Translations under genes and position numbers: made by a program | Shown here: positions 1 through 8,432 of the stretch, one piece after another | Numbering within the stretch: the stretch's first letter is position 1 | Layout: each line of letters begins with the position of its first letter | Source of the DNA: Crocinitomicaceae bacterium | GTDB taxonomy: Bacteria; Bacteroidota; Bacteroidia; Flavobacteriales_D; Crocinitomicaceae | NCBI GenBank assembly: GCA_025210175.1 | Contig: JAOASF010000183.1 | Location: forward strand, 1 to 39,858 | Length of the DNA stretch: 39,858 nt | Reading direction: 5' to 3' | The notes under the pieces: generated by a model | Databases searched by the model: none | What the model was told of the DNA's origin: nothing | What the model saw: only the letters and a program-made list of their open reading frames with translations

Positions 1-560
1 ATTTGTGGGTGATAGGTGTGTCGAAGCGGGTAGGTAGTTAAACCATACTTTTTGGCATAAAGATCCTTCATACCATCACTCATTACAAAAATGAGTTTGG
101 CTTGTTCAAAGGCCTCATCTTGTATTTTTTTTGCTCTTGCTTCGAGCGGCAGACCGATATGAGCTTCGTGTACGGTATCGTGCAGATACAGTACAAGCGG
201 TAGGTTAGTCATTTTACTAACGCGGGTGGCAATTTTCAAGAAAGTCAAGTCTGGATAGGCACAAAAAATGAGTTGAGCATTCTTTTCTTGGACCAATTTT
301 GCAATTTTTCTCGGGGCTAAAATGGCCTGTAGAGGAGTAGTCCATCTGTTTATTCTTTGTTTGAAAAATTTGATGGGTCTAAAAACCTTCATCTCACCTT
401 CTACATTCACGTCAAAGTTCGCAGGTTCGTAACTAACGACAGTGAAGCTATCCGGCGAGAAGTTTTTGAGCAAATTTTGATTCAATATACAAGAACCTCC
501 AGACTGAGGAGGAAAACCTCCCGTTATGTACATTGTATGCCCCCCGCTGTAAAAATCCAT
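1..560 (-). CDS. Glycosyltransferase, GT4-like, N-terminal part (runs off left edge)
   Basis: I translated this stretch directly; it is open from the ATG at 560 to the window edge, about 186 residues. It starts [22 protein letters not shown], which resembles the first strand and glycine-rich loop of GT-B glycosyltransferases (GT4 type). A Rossmann-like first domain follows, with LVLYLHDTVHEAHIG near residue 125 and IFVMSDGMKDLY near residue 160, both usual GT4 landmarks. The ATG shares one base with the TAA stop of the upstream epimerase gene (TAATG), which supports this start and coupled translation. It probably adds a sugar during repeat-unit assembly. Donor and acceptor cannot be told, and the nucleotide-binding C-terminal domain lies outside the window. 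Confidence 0.8.
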   Translation of the reverse strand, partial: MDFYSGGHTMYITGGFPPQSGGSCILNQNLLKNFSPDSFTVVSYEPANFDVNVEGEMKVFRPIKFFKQRINRWTTPLQAILAPRKIAKLVQEKNAQLIFCAYPDLTFLKIATRVSKMTNLPLVLYLHDTVHEAHIGLPLEARAKKIQDEAFEQAKLIFVMSDGMKDLYAKKYGLTTYPLRHTYHPQ

Positions 561-1612
561 TATTTCATTCTTTTTTGCCATGATTCAACGATTTCTTCAA
601 CCGTTTGGGCCAGAGATTTCGTAATATCCCAATTCGGGTAGTGAGCTCTCATTTTGCTCAAATCTGAAATATAAGAGATATGATCTCCCTGTCTGTTTTG
701 ATCCGAATACTTGTAGCGAATTGGTTTGTTCGAGAAGGACTCTACCAACTTAAAGGCTTCTAGAATAGATGTGGAATTATTGCGTCCTCCACCGATGTTG
801 TAAACTTCACCTACTCGTGGTTTTTTGAAAAACTCATCGATAAAGCGAGCTACATCATAGGAGTGAATATTATCTCTTACTTGCTTCCCTTTGTATCCAA
901 AAATGGTGTATTCATTTTCGCTCAAATTGGTTTTCACCAAATACGACGAGAACCCATGAAGCTCTACACCTGAGTGATTAGGACCTGTTAAACATCCACC
1001 GCGTAGAACGCAACTTGGCATGTTAAAGTAACGACCGTACTCCTGCACCATAATGTCTGCTGCAACCTTACTGGCACCGAACAAGCTGTGTTTACTTTGG
1101 TCAATGGTAAAGTTTTCTTTGATACCATCCTTGTAGTAATCATCACCAAAGTCCCAACGAGTATCATGTTCTACTAGGTTCAAATTATTCGGAGCGTCTC
1201 CATATACCTTATTAGTTGACATATGAGCAAATGGAGTTTCAGGACAAAATTGTCTTGCCGCTTCCAGTAAGTTCAAGGTTCCATTCGCATTTACATCAAA
1301 ATCATCAAAGGGACGGGAGGCTGCCAAATCGTGCGAAGGTTGCGCTGCTGTATGAGCAATAAAATCAGGTTTGATGTTTTCCATCATTTGCAATACCGCT
1401 TTACGGTCACGAATGTCTAATTCGATGTGCTCAAAATTGTTGCAGGTACTTTCTAGTTGTCCTTGATTCCATCGAGTATCACCATTCTTGCCGAAAAAAT
1501 CGGCTCTCATGTTGTTGTCAATTCCGTATACTTTATAGCCTTTTGCATCGAAGTATCTAACTATTTCTGATCCAATAAGACCACTAGAACCTGTAACTAA
1601 TAGCTTTTTCAT
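560..1612 (-). CDS. NAD-dependent epimerase, CDP-paratose 2-epimerase-like
   Basis: This 350-residue extended SDR protein has the NAD-binding motif GSSGLIG at residues 8-14, and STNKVYGD (132-139) takes the place of the usual Ser/Thr active-site segment. The block [20 protein letters not shown] and the downstream [18 protein letters not shown] match my recollection of the CDP-paratose/tyvelose 2-epimerase-like group. The classical YxxxK motif reads F178-G-A-S-K182, so the catalytic Tyr is replaced by Phe. The gene follows the glycosyltransferase-like gene by 5 nt and overlaps the next gene by one base. Its likely role is making a nucleotide sugar for the polysaccharide. No CDP-sugar synthesis genes are visible, so the substrate may not be a CDP-sugar. 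Confidence 0.85.
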   Translation of the reverse strand: MKKLLVTGSSGLIGSEIVRYFDAKGYKVYGIDNNMRADFFGKNGDTRWNQGQLESTCNNFEHIELDIRDRKAVLQMMENIKPDFIAHTAAQPSHDLAASRPFDDFDVNANGTLNLLEAARQFCPETPFAHMSTNKVYGDAPNNLNLVEHDTRWDFGDDYYKDGIKENFTIDQSKHSLFGASKVAADIMVQEYGRYFNMPSCVLRGGCLTGPNHSGVELHGFSSYLVKTNLSENEYTIFGYKGKQVRDNIHSYDVARFIDEFFKKPRVGEVYNIGGGRNNSTSILEAFKLVESFSNKPIRYKYSDQNRQGDHISYISDLSKMRAHYPNWDITKSLAQTVEEIVESWQKRMK

Positions 1613-1617
1613 TTTAT

Positions 1618-3009
1618 TTAATTTAATAGAGTTCGTATTTGATTTAAAACTTGTTCAGTGGCGTCATTTGCTGGATTGCCACAGTGCATTTCGTATGTTT
1701 TGAGCATTCCTTCGCTCAATTTTTTATCCTTTTTTAATTGTTCTCTGATTTCCTTGTCCAGTTCGTCGAAAGACAAGGAAATTGGAATGTCGCCTATGGA
1801 AATAAACTTTTTTAGATGCGGAAAGTCTTTCAATCGAGTGGCAGAAGACCAGTATGGTAGGTCAAAATTAGCATCAAAGGAGGTAATTGCAACAGGTGTA
1901 TTCGCTGCTAAGGCGTCGATGGACATGGTAGATCCACTGTTCAAACAAAGGCTTGAGGCAATTAGTTTGTCCGACATTTCGACCATGTCATTTTTCTTCA
2001 TTTGCCACATTAACTCAGATTTTTCCAGTTTTGGCAAGTCGAGTTTAACCTTCTTACTTGGCAGTTTTTTGAGTCGTTCAATCCAGGTTAAATCGGCCAT
2101 ACTTCCTTGTACATTTTGCGGGTGTGGACGAACAATTAAGTAGACCTCTTCACCAAAGGAATCGTTATCTATTGAATGAGCTAGCCACTCCACAATATCA
2201 ATTTCCTTGGGAGCAAATCGAGGTGCGCTCATGGCAAATAAAATCACTTTTGAACCAACTGGAATATCATTAAATGGCCATTCTACATGCTGATTTTTGA
2301 TGTGTCGTTTATGCAAGTCGAAATGAGGTACTCCACAGATCGAAATTTTGTCTTCCGGAATGGAGTAATATGCCTTCAACTCTTCTTTCATTACCTCGCC
2401 CCAGGCAATGTAGTTGTCCGCCAGTACGGGAAACCTTCCCTTGCAGGATATGTTGTCCCAACTCAGCAAGTGAATGGTAGAAAGGATGTTTTGCTTCTTA
2501 GCAGCGGCCAATAAAAGTCCTTCCGAAAAGTGAACGGGATAAGTCGAAATAACAAGTCGTGGTTCCAATGCCATTAAAAGTTCTTCCGCTTCCTGAGATT
2601 GGTAAAACTTTTGTTCCACAAAGGAATAGAGCTTTTTAAGCCAAGAAACCTTTCGAAAGATGCTATTCACAAAGCCTAGAAAACGATAGGTGGTTCTTTC
2701 ACTAAATCGTGTTGAATTACATTTTAACAAGTGCTTTTCGCGCAAGGCGATATTGTTTTTTATGTCCTCTAAAAAATAGGTTCTAAACTTGTTAAGGTAA
2801 GATAGGATGCGGGAAGACTTTGGGCGAAAATCGATGAATTGAATATTTTCATTCCTATCTGATTCCATGTACTTTTCATCAAGGTGTGGGCCAACGATAG
2901 CAATTTTATTCGTCGCTGAAAGTTTTCCGACCAAATCCGTTTGCAGCAACATGCGAAGAGCGAACCCATGCGAAACGCAGTAGATGATGTCTACTTTTTC
3001 CTTTCTCAT
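1618..3009 (-). CDS. GT-B-like surface polysaccharide transferase, family uncertain
   Basis: This 463-residue protein has no signal peptide or membrane segment. Two features suggest a GT-B fold related to CDP-glycerol glycerophosphotransferases and UDP-GlcNAc 2-epimerase-like transferases: the strand and loop [10 protein letters not shown] near residue 295, and the segment [20 protein letters not shown] near residue 365. The latter resembles the loop that contacts the donor phosphates. The ATG at 3009 overlaps the flippase stop in an ATGA, so translation is probably coupled. By position in the operon it likely transfers a sugar or polyol phosphate in repeat-unit assembly. I do not recognise the exact family and the donor is unknown. 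Confidence 0.7.
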   Translation of the reverse strand: MRKEKVDIIYCVSHGFALRMLLQTDLVGKLSATNKIAIVGPHLDEKYMESDRNENIQFIDFRPKSSRILSYLNKFRTYFLEDIKNNIALREKHLLKCNSTRFSERTTYRFLGFVNSIFRKVSWLKKLYSFVEQKFYQSQEAEELLMALEPRLVISTYPVHFSEGLLLAAAKKQNILSTIHLLSWDNISCKGRFPVLADNYIAWGEVMKEELKAYYSIPEDKISICGVPHFDLHKRHIKNQHVEWPFNDIPVGSKVILFAMSAPRFAPKEIDIVEWLAHSIDNDSFGEEVYLIVRPHPQNVQGSMADLTWIERLKKLPSKKVKLDLPKLEKSELMWQMKKNDMVEMSDKLIASSLCLNSGSTMSIDALAANTPVAITSFDANFDLPYWSSATRLKDFPHLKKFISIGDIPISLSFDELDKEIREQLKKDKKLSEGMLKTYEMHCGNPANDATEQVLNQIRTLLN

Positions 3010-4340
3010 ACCCGTACTAGTTTTAGTTTTCCAAGAATTACATTGATCATTTTCTTCACCTGATGGAATAAATAATTGAAATCTTCAAATTTTGGAACGA
3101 GACTCCCTATACCAATTTTAAATTCTTTTCGAATTTGATAGAAAGAGAAGACAAAACCTGCAAAATAAGTTATGGTGGAAGCTATCGCCGCACCAATTAT
3201 TCCCAGCTCAGGTATCAAAAGGAAATAGAAGGGGAGGCCAACCAAAATTCCAACTAGGTAAATCAATGAATTTTTTAAAGGTTTTCCATTGGCGGAATAA
3301 AATTTAATGGTCATTCTCGCCAAAACTTGAAAAATCATCCCTGGAGAATAAAAAAGAACTACATAGAATGCCTCTGAAAAGGGTTGACCATAAAAAAGCA
3401 AGATCAGTGGGTAACCGAGAGCCATCAAAAAGAGGACAGTCATGGTGGTAACGATCGTGGTTACTCTCTGTGCCCTCTGATATAGTTCTATCCCATTCCC
3501 TTTTTGTTCAGCAATTTGATTGAAAAAAACATTGACATAACTGGATGTAACAGTAGATAGCAAATTGCAAACCGATACGCCAACAAGGTATAATCCAAAG
3601 GATTTTAGCGACAGAATAAATGAAATGATAAGCTGATCTATTTTGTCGTTGGATGTATTCAAAATTTGATTGATCCAATTTTTCCAACCGTAGCTAAAGG
3701 GTTTGAATGCCAATGCGCCGATAAGTTTGTGATGGACCTTAATTTTGGTTAAAATAAAATAGAGATTCAGGAGGGTGTTGGTTAATTGACCCAGTAGCAT
3801 CCCCATCACTGAAACAAATAAATCGATTTGACTGAAGAGATAGTAGTACAAATAATAAATTAAGGTCACGATTACGGAAATAACCATGCGCTTATTAATA
3901 ATTCGGAACAGACTATAACTGCGAATAATTCTTTCGGAATAAGCGTTGAAAAAAATGAAGGGTACGATTAATAAACCAAGAATTAAGGTAGAGGGTTCTA
4001 CCTCTTGAATGATTTTGCCAAGGGCACCTAGTTCAATAAGAAAGTAAAGTGCCACAATACAAATCACAGAAAGCAAAATGGTCACTACCGAACCTGTCCA
4101 GAAAAAATCTTTGAGATTGAGTGATTTATTCACTCCAAAAAATAGCACCCCCCCGTGATAACCAAAGAGAAGAAAGGTACTGTAAAAAGTTACTATTAGT
4201 TTGATGTTTCCATACTCTCCTCGCAGTTCAGGCCCTAAGGAGCGTGTCACAAGAATTCCGATAAGGATGCCCAACGCCATCGTAAAATAGGAGGAAACTA
4301 AATTACTTAGGGTACTTATAAAAGGAGAGTCTTTTTTCAC
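3006..4340 (-). CDS. wzx: Polysaccharide flippase, Wzx/MATE-fold (MviN-like)
   Basis: The protein is strongly hydrophobic, about 444 residues with 12 or so predicted membrane segments, starting with SNLVSSYFTMALGILIGILV and continuing RSLGPELRGEYG, as in Wzx/RfbX flippases. It would move the undecaprenyl-linked repeat unit across the inner membrane. I chose the GTG at 4340 because it shares its G with the TAG stop of the deacetylase gene (TAGTG), the same one-base coupling seen elsewhere in the operon. A TTG at 4403 is also open but would overlap the upstream gene by 64 nt, and its apparent GGAG sits within upstream codons. No Wzy-like polymerase is visible in the window. Confidence 0.88.
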   Translation of the reverse strand: MKKDSPFISTLSNLVSSYFTMALGILIGILVTRSLGPELRGEYGNIKLIVTFYSTFLLFGYHGGVLFFGVNKSLNLKDFFWTGSVVTILLSVICIVALYFLIELGALGKIIQEVEPSTLILGLLIVPFIFFNAYSERIIRSYSLFRIINKRMVISVIVTLIYYLYYYLFSQIDLFVSVMGMLLGQLTNTLLNLYFILTKIKVHHKLIGALAFKPFSYGWKNWINQILNTSNDKIDQLIISFILSLKSFGLYLVGVSVCNLLSTVTSSYVNVFFNQIAEQKGNGIELYQRAQRVTTIVTTMTVLFLMALGYPLILLFYGQPFSEAFYVVLFYSPGMIFQVLARMTIKFYSANGKPLKNSLIYLVGILVGLPFYFLLIPELGIIGAAIASTITYFAGFVFSFYQIRKEFKIGIGSLVPKFEDFNYLFHQVKKMINVILGKLKLVRV

Positions 4341-5203
4341 TAATTGTTTTCGATGTAGGTTTTTTGGTTGGGAAGGATTACTGTTTCTACTAATCGAATC
4401 CAATCTTCTCCTTCAAAGGCTGTAAATATTTCAGCCCATTTTTCTTCTGTGGTCTTTAAATATTGACTATTCCACTTATTCAAGCCCTCTATGAAATGAT
4501 GGTATGGAGCAACTTGTTTGATTTGACTTTCATACTGTTTGATCATTTCCACCTTTTGGTGGATTACTGCAGAAATATCTATTACAACATTAGGGATGAG
4601 GGCATTGTGTACTTGGTAGCCCCAGTTTGGGATTTTTCTGTAATGAGCGAGATCTTTTAGTGCGTGATAAGTAATTAAGTTACAAATTCGATGTTTAAAT
4701 GGTCGGTCGAATAACCAAGGTGTAAGTACCAAATCTGGCTTGAACTGTTTCAAACATTCTCGTAAACGCGAAATATTTTCATCAGATACTTCTAGTTTCA
4801 AGTTGTTTAATCCCAAAAAGTGAATGTTGGTTTTATATGGTTTGAGTGCATCAAGGGCCTCTTGGTTTCGCAAGAGTACACTTTGTTCTTCACATACACC
4901 CAAATTTGTTTGAGCTCCATTGGTAAGAAAAACAATGTCGATCTCAACTTTGTCATGAATCAAGCCTATCAATCCTCCACAACCAATTGCTTCGTCATCT
5001 TGATGGGGGGCGAGAACAAGAATTCTTTCGAGTTCCTCTAAATTGGGTGAAACAGGTGAAACAAAAGACTTGAAAAAACCGGTTTCTACAGCTTTTTCAA
5101 AAGTTGTTGGATGAACCACGTCTCTGTAAACAAGCCAAGGAGCTAAACTTCTCCTGTTTAGAAAGCGCCGTAACTTTCCTTCCAGTTTTTGCAAAAGTCT
5201 CAT
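4340..5203 (-). CDS. PIG-L family N-deacetylase (LmbE-like)
   Basis: This 287-residue protein carries the PIG-L zinc-binding signature APHQDDE at residues 65-71, followed by GCGGLI. Later come FKPDLVLTPWLFDRPFKHR (a further metal-ligand region) and a conserved C-terminal helix region. The family removes acetyl groups from N-acetyl sugars such as GlcNAc-PI or bacillithiol precursors. Its ATG overlaps the sulfotransferase stop in an ATGA, so the two are probably translated together. The attractive inference is that it frees an amino group on a hexosamine or nonulosonic residue that is then sulfated or acylated. The acceptor is unproved. No signal peptide is seen, so action is cytoplasmic. Confidence 0.85.
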   Translation of the reverse strand: MRLLQKLEGKLRRFLNRRSLAPWLVYRDVVHPTTFEKAVETGFFKSFVSPVSPNLEELERILVLAPHQDDEAIGCGGLIGLIHDKVEIDIVFLTNGAQTNLGVCEEQSVLLRNQEALDALKPYKTNIHFLGLNNLKLEVSDENISRLRECLKQFKPDLVLTPWLFDRPFKHRICNLITYHALKDLAHYRKIPNWGYQVHNALIPNVVIDISAVIHQKVEMIKQYESQIKQVAPYHHFIEGLNKWNSQYLKTTEEKWAEIFTAFEGEDWIRLVETVILPNQKTYIENN

Positions 5204-6144
5204 TTATGCCAACCCTCCAGTTTGTTATCGATTAATTCAGCCAATTCTTGATTGTAGGGTTTAAAAACCTCAGCAAGTTTGTTTTTTGTTAACGGGTTCA
5301 TTGTAAAAGCATCTTGCGTTTTGCGCGTCACTTTTTGCAATTTCAAACTTAATTTTCGTTCCTTCACAGGGTCACTTTGAACCTTACGCGCCAACTTTTT
5401 TACAAACTCATTGTACTTGTTTTCCGTTCGAATCAAGGTTTCATTTTTGGTCCAAAACTTTTTAGGAATGGTGGTCCAATTGCTATTATATCTCTTTCCC
5501 AACCTTTCCAAACCTTTGTTAGGATCAACGTCCAAGAATTGATAGACGCCTTGTATGGTACTAAGTGGTTCCGCAATCAAATCTTCGAGAACGATGATAT
5601 GTATGTTATCCTTGCCAAATGCTTCCATCCACCGCTTGAGTTGAACGACATATTTACCTCTTTCAACATAAGACAAATGAAGTTTTGCATAGTCACTGTT
5701 ATTGGCTCTTTCCGCTTCTTGTTCGACTGCCTGGTCAAAAGTTAATTTTTCTCTTCCTTTCCCAACCTCATTCCAGTAATGAGACCATGCTCTTTTCACA
5801 GGATGTCTGAAGGTTAAGAGGATTTTCACATCTGGAAAGTTCGATTTTATTCTTTCCAAACAAGGGTCCCAGAAAAAATAATCAGCGCTTTTTTCACCAA
5901 AGCAAACCTGCTGTTCTGTTTTGTTTTTGAACAAATCGAGGTAGTTCTGTTTGTCCTTTTGTTTGCCCCAGAGGGAAGGGTCTATTTGTCCATCCATCCA
6001 GTCCATTCTACCTCTCAATGAGTCATCGAGAAAATAGGCCTCATCCATCGTTGGGTGTAGGTAAATTTCTGGATGAATTTCTATCCATTTTGCCAAGGTT
6101 GAAGTGCCTGATCTTCTTTCCCCGACTATGATAAATTGAGACAT
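5200..6144 (-). CDS. PAPS-dependent carbohydrate sulfotransferase
   Basis: This 314-residue protein transfers sulfate from PAPS. The 5'-phosphosulfate-binding loop is GERRSGTSTL (8-17) and the 3'-phosphate-binding region is LLTFRHPVKRAWSHYW (109-124). Between them, GEKSADYF (83-90) resembles the EKS/T-x-x-YF element of heparan sulfate sulfotransferases. I start at the ATG at 6144. The frame is open to 6261, but those extra residues would run through the acetyltransferase 3' end, and the P-loop normally lies at the extreme N terminus. It has no signal peptide and lies 23 nt downstream of the acetyltransferase. PAPS comes from cysC, cysD and cysN in the same operon, and the product PAP is removed by CysQ. 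Confidence 0.92.
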   Translation of the reverse strand: MSQFIIVGERRSGTSTLAKWIEIHPEIYLHPTMDEAYFLDDSLRGRMDWMDGQIDPSLWGKQKDKQNYLDLFKNKTEQQVCFGEKSADYFFWDPCLERIKSNFPDVKILLTFRHPVKRAWSHYWNEVGKGREKLTFDQAVEQEAERANNSDYAKLHLSYVERGKYVVQLKRWMEAFGKDNIHIIVLEDLIAEPLSTIQGVYQFLDVDPNKGLERLGKRYNSNWTTIPKKFWTKNETLIRTENKYNEFVKKLARKVQSDPVKERKLSLKLQKVTRKTQDAFTMNPLTKNKLAEVFKPYNQELAELIDNKLEGWHK

Positions 6145-6167
6145 TTGCTTGTTTCTATTTTTCGTTT

Positions 6168-6770
6168 TTATCTTACTCGAATGAGCCTTGCAGGATTCCC
6201 TCCAATGATGGAGTTCTTGGGGAAACTCTTGGTAACAATTGCTCCCGCTCCTACAACACATCCTTCTTCAAGGGTTACACCTGGAAGGATAATTGCTTTT
6301 CTACCGATCCAAACATTGTCATGAATATGGATATCCTTATGAGTTTTACCTTGGTACATAATTGGGGTTGTTAAATCACTTATGTTGTGATTATTGGTTA
6401 TTAGAACAACCTCAGCTGCGATTCTCGTATGATTTCCAATTCGAACGACTGCATTTTCACAAATTATTTCGCTGCGTTTTCATATTGCAACTTCATTTCC
6501 AAGTACGATTTGTCCTTGATTTTTACATGAAATTTCAGCTTCTTTTTTTATTTGGCAATGATTCCCAATGTGGACAGAGCTATCTTCAACAGTTGCTTCT
6601 ATGCCGTGGTATAAACTTGTCCTATTCCCCGCAATAAAATGACCATTTTTAATATGGATTTTAACGTTTGATCCAAGTATACAACTTGAATCAAGTTTAA
6701 TTCCTGTCTTGCCGTTCAGTCGGGTGATTTTTATCTTGTGAACCAAAAAATGGATCAGTCGTTGAATCAT
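6168..6770 (-). pseudogene. Left-handed beta-helix acetyltransferase broken by an in-frame TGA
   Basis: From the ATG at 6770 (4 nt past the upstream stop) to the TAA at 6168 there are 200 sense codons' worth of one reading frame, interrupted only by a TGA at 6482-6480 (codon 97). Both halves are clearly one protein. Before the stop are hexapeptide turns (VHIGNHCQIKKEAEI, IVLGNEVAI). After it come IICENAVVRIGNHTRIA, the NNHNISD segment with the likely catalytic His, and the typical WIGRKAIILPGVTL...GGNPARLI ending. The frame is kept exactly and no second lesion is seen. A GGA-to-TGA change would fit, since Gly often follows Ile in these turns. It could be a recent nonsense mutation, a sequence error or readthrough. 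It probably O- or N-acetylated a polysaccharide sugar. Confidence 0.85.
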
Positions 6771-6774
6771 TCGC

Positions 6775-7722
6775 TCAGTGAAATGAATATTGATGAATAG
6801 TTTTGTTTGCAATAAACTCCTCGCATGACCACATGGCATCAAAGGACGCACCTCCAATGTGAGGAGTAATCAGGATTGGAAGTCCTTGTGAAGCAGCTTG
6901 TATCAATGGGTTTTCTTTTACTCCTGATAGCTCATTTTCTAAAACATCAGCAGCATACCCCTTTACCTTTCCTGATTTGATCCCCTCCAATATGGCTGAC
7001 TCCTCTACTATTTTACCTCTTGAAGTATTGATTAAATAAAAGGGTCTTTTCGTTTTATCGATGACCTCTTTTGAAATAAGGTATTCGGTTTCTTTCGTTA
7101 AATGAACATGAAGGCTAATAATATCCGATGAATCCATTAGGGTCATTAAGCTTTCCGTACGATTGTACTTTTCATTTTTTACCTCTGTGTCAAAGTAGAT
7201 AACCTTCATGTCGAAAGCCTCCGCATATTGAGCCATCATACTGCCGATTCTTCCCAGGCCAACGATACCCAACGTTTTCCCTTTTAATTGGAACCCCTTG
7301 AACTCCTCCCGATTCCAGTTACCTTCTAAAACACTTTGATAACCTTGAGGAATGAATCTGAACAAATTTAAAAGTAGAGCCCATGTGAGCTCTGCTGTTG
7401 AAGGAATTGTTTTAAGAAAATCGGGGTACTCTCTTAAGGAGATAAGTTGAATGTTCTTTTCTTTGAAAAGAGTTTTGTCCAAATGGTCGTGACCAGTTGT
7501 AGCGGAAACAACTGTAGTGAGGTTTGGAAACAGCTTTAATTCCGCAGAACCAATGAATTTTTCTAAACGGACGATGAGAATTTTGATTAGCTCACGTTGG
7601 TCTGATCTTAGCGATTCGACCTCGTCCCAAGATGTTTCAATATACCTAAAACCAGCATCTTCCCATTGTTTTATAGCCATTTGACTATAATCTTTGGCCT
7701 CTATGTTTAATACGATATTCAT
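6775..7722 (-). CDS. NAD-dependent D-2-hydroxyacid dehydrogenase
   Basis: This 315-residue member of the D-isomer 2-hydroxyacid dehydrogenase family has the NAD-binding motif GLGRIG at 155-160. The expected catalytic residues are R235 (in INTSRG), E264 (DVLENE) and H288 (TPHIGGAS). The family includes phosphoglycerate, lactate and hydroxypyruvate dehydrogenases. This is the short form without a C-terminal ACT domain, so a serine-pathway SerA is not favoured. I use the ATG at 7722, which overlaps the neuA stop in an ATGA. The frame is open further upstream but only inside neuA. Its position between neuA and an acetyltransferase suggests it makes or recycles a small acid used on the polysaccharide. 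The substrate is unknown. Confidence 0.85.
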   Translation of the reverse strand: MNIVLNIEAKDYSQMAIKQWEDAGFRYIETSWDEVESLRSDQRELIKILIVRLEKFIGSAELKLFPNLTTVVSATTGHDHLDKTLFKEKNIQLISLREYPDFLKTIPSTAELTWALLLNLFRFIPQGYQSVLEGNWNREEFKGFQLKGKTLGIVGLGRIGSMMAQYAEAFDMKVIYFDTEVKNEKYNRTESLMTLMDSSDIISLHVHLTKETEYLISKEVIDKTKRPFYLINTSRGKIVEESAILEGIKSGKVKGYAADVLENELSGVKENPLIQAASQGLPILITPHIGGASFDAMWSCEEFIANKTIHQYSFH

Positions 7723-8426
7723 AGATCTCCATTTTTCCAAGCTGGAAGAATGGCTTTTGCTATCAAAACATCTCTTTTTGAATCTATATTGAGCAACCAA
7801 TCGAAGGGCATTAAATAGGGAGCGGACGGATCCATCATCACCTTTTTTTGACGCTGAAATTCAGCTGTTCTGAAAGCGTAAATGGCTCCATTTCTATACA
7901 GAGCTGGAGGGATGTCTTGCCTTCTGGTATGTTGAAATTCGGGTAATATCGATTCCATTTGAAGCGAATTTTTTTGCCAATACATTCGCGCTGGGTGAAT
8001 GTCGTCCATGGATACTACAGATATTACAGAATTAATTTGGGGCTCTTGCTCAAGTAATGACGCACATTCTCGAACTTGATGAGAGGTACGAAGAGGTGAG
8101 GTCGGCTGCAACAACACAATCTTTTGAGGTTCATTGCCCTCGCGTTTTAACTGGTGAAGTATTACTTCTATTGTCTCCGTTATTGGACTTTGGTCACCAG
8201 CAATGTTTTCGCTTCTTTGATGAATAAGTACATCAGAATAATTTCGAGCAATATTTAAAATTTGTTCGTCATCTGAACTTACCATGATTTGGAAATGATC
8301 CTTTAATTCCAAGGCACATTCAATGGAGTATGAAATCAATGGTTGACCATCAATTAACATGTAGTTTTTACCGGGTACGCCTTTTGAACCCCCTCGAGCT
8401 GGTATGAGGATTAAGTCTTTTGACAT
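7719..8426 (-). CDS. neuA: CMP-nonulosonic acid synthetase (acylneuraminate cytidylyltransferase)
   Basis: This 235-residue nucleotidyltransferase begins with LIPARGGSKGVPGKN (residues 7-21), the CTP-binding loop of CMP-sialate and CMP-KDO synthetases. It continues with VSSDDEQI, VLLQPTSPLR and ALYRNGAIYAF, all usual in NeuA. It activates a nine-carbon acid from CTP, giving the CMP-sugar donor and pyrophosphate. It has a single domain, with no added esterase. It lies 6 nt after neuC and is coupled to the dehydrogenase gene. The sugar could be N-acetylneuraminate or legionaminate; sequence alone does not decide. Pseudaminate is less likely because a NeuC-type hydrolase is present. Confidence 0.92.
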   Translation of the reverse strand: MSKDLILIPARGGSKGVPGKNYMLIDGQPLISYSIECALELKDHFQIMVSSDDEQILNIARNYSDVLIHQRSENIAGDQSPITETIEVILHQLKREGNEPQKIVLLQPTSPLRTSHQVRECASLLEQEPQINSVISVVSMDDIHPARMYWQKNSLQMESILPEFQHTRRQDIPPALYRNGAIYAFRTAEFQRQKKVMMDPSAPYLMPFDWLLNIDSKRDVLIAKAILPAWKNGDL

Positions 8427-8432
8427 GGTCGT

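Noticed and set aside
357..641. Plus-strand open frame at the left end
   Set aside because: It lies antisense to the glycosyltransferase and epimerase genes, which have clear family motifs; its own translation shows none.
4340..4403. TTG at 4403 as flippase start
   Set aside because: It would overlap the deacetylase gene by 64 nt; its apparent GGAG is part of upstream codons, and the GTG at 4340 gives the coupling seen across the operon.
6144..6261. Longer N terminus for the sulfotransferase
   Set aside because: The extra 39 residues are Cys- and His-rich without family resemblance and come from the acetyltransferase 3' end in another frame; the PAPS loop should be near the N terminus.
6168..6359. 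Separate 63-residue acyltransferase gene
   Set aside because: It is in frame with the upstream half across a single TGA, so it is the C-terminal part of one broken gene.
6480..6482. Selenocysteine or TGA-as-Trp recoding
   Set aside because: TGA terminates several neighbouring genes, Cys is not expected in this turn of the beta-helix, and I see no evident hairpin to support selenocysteine insertion.
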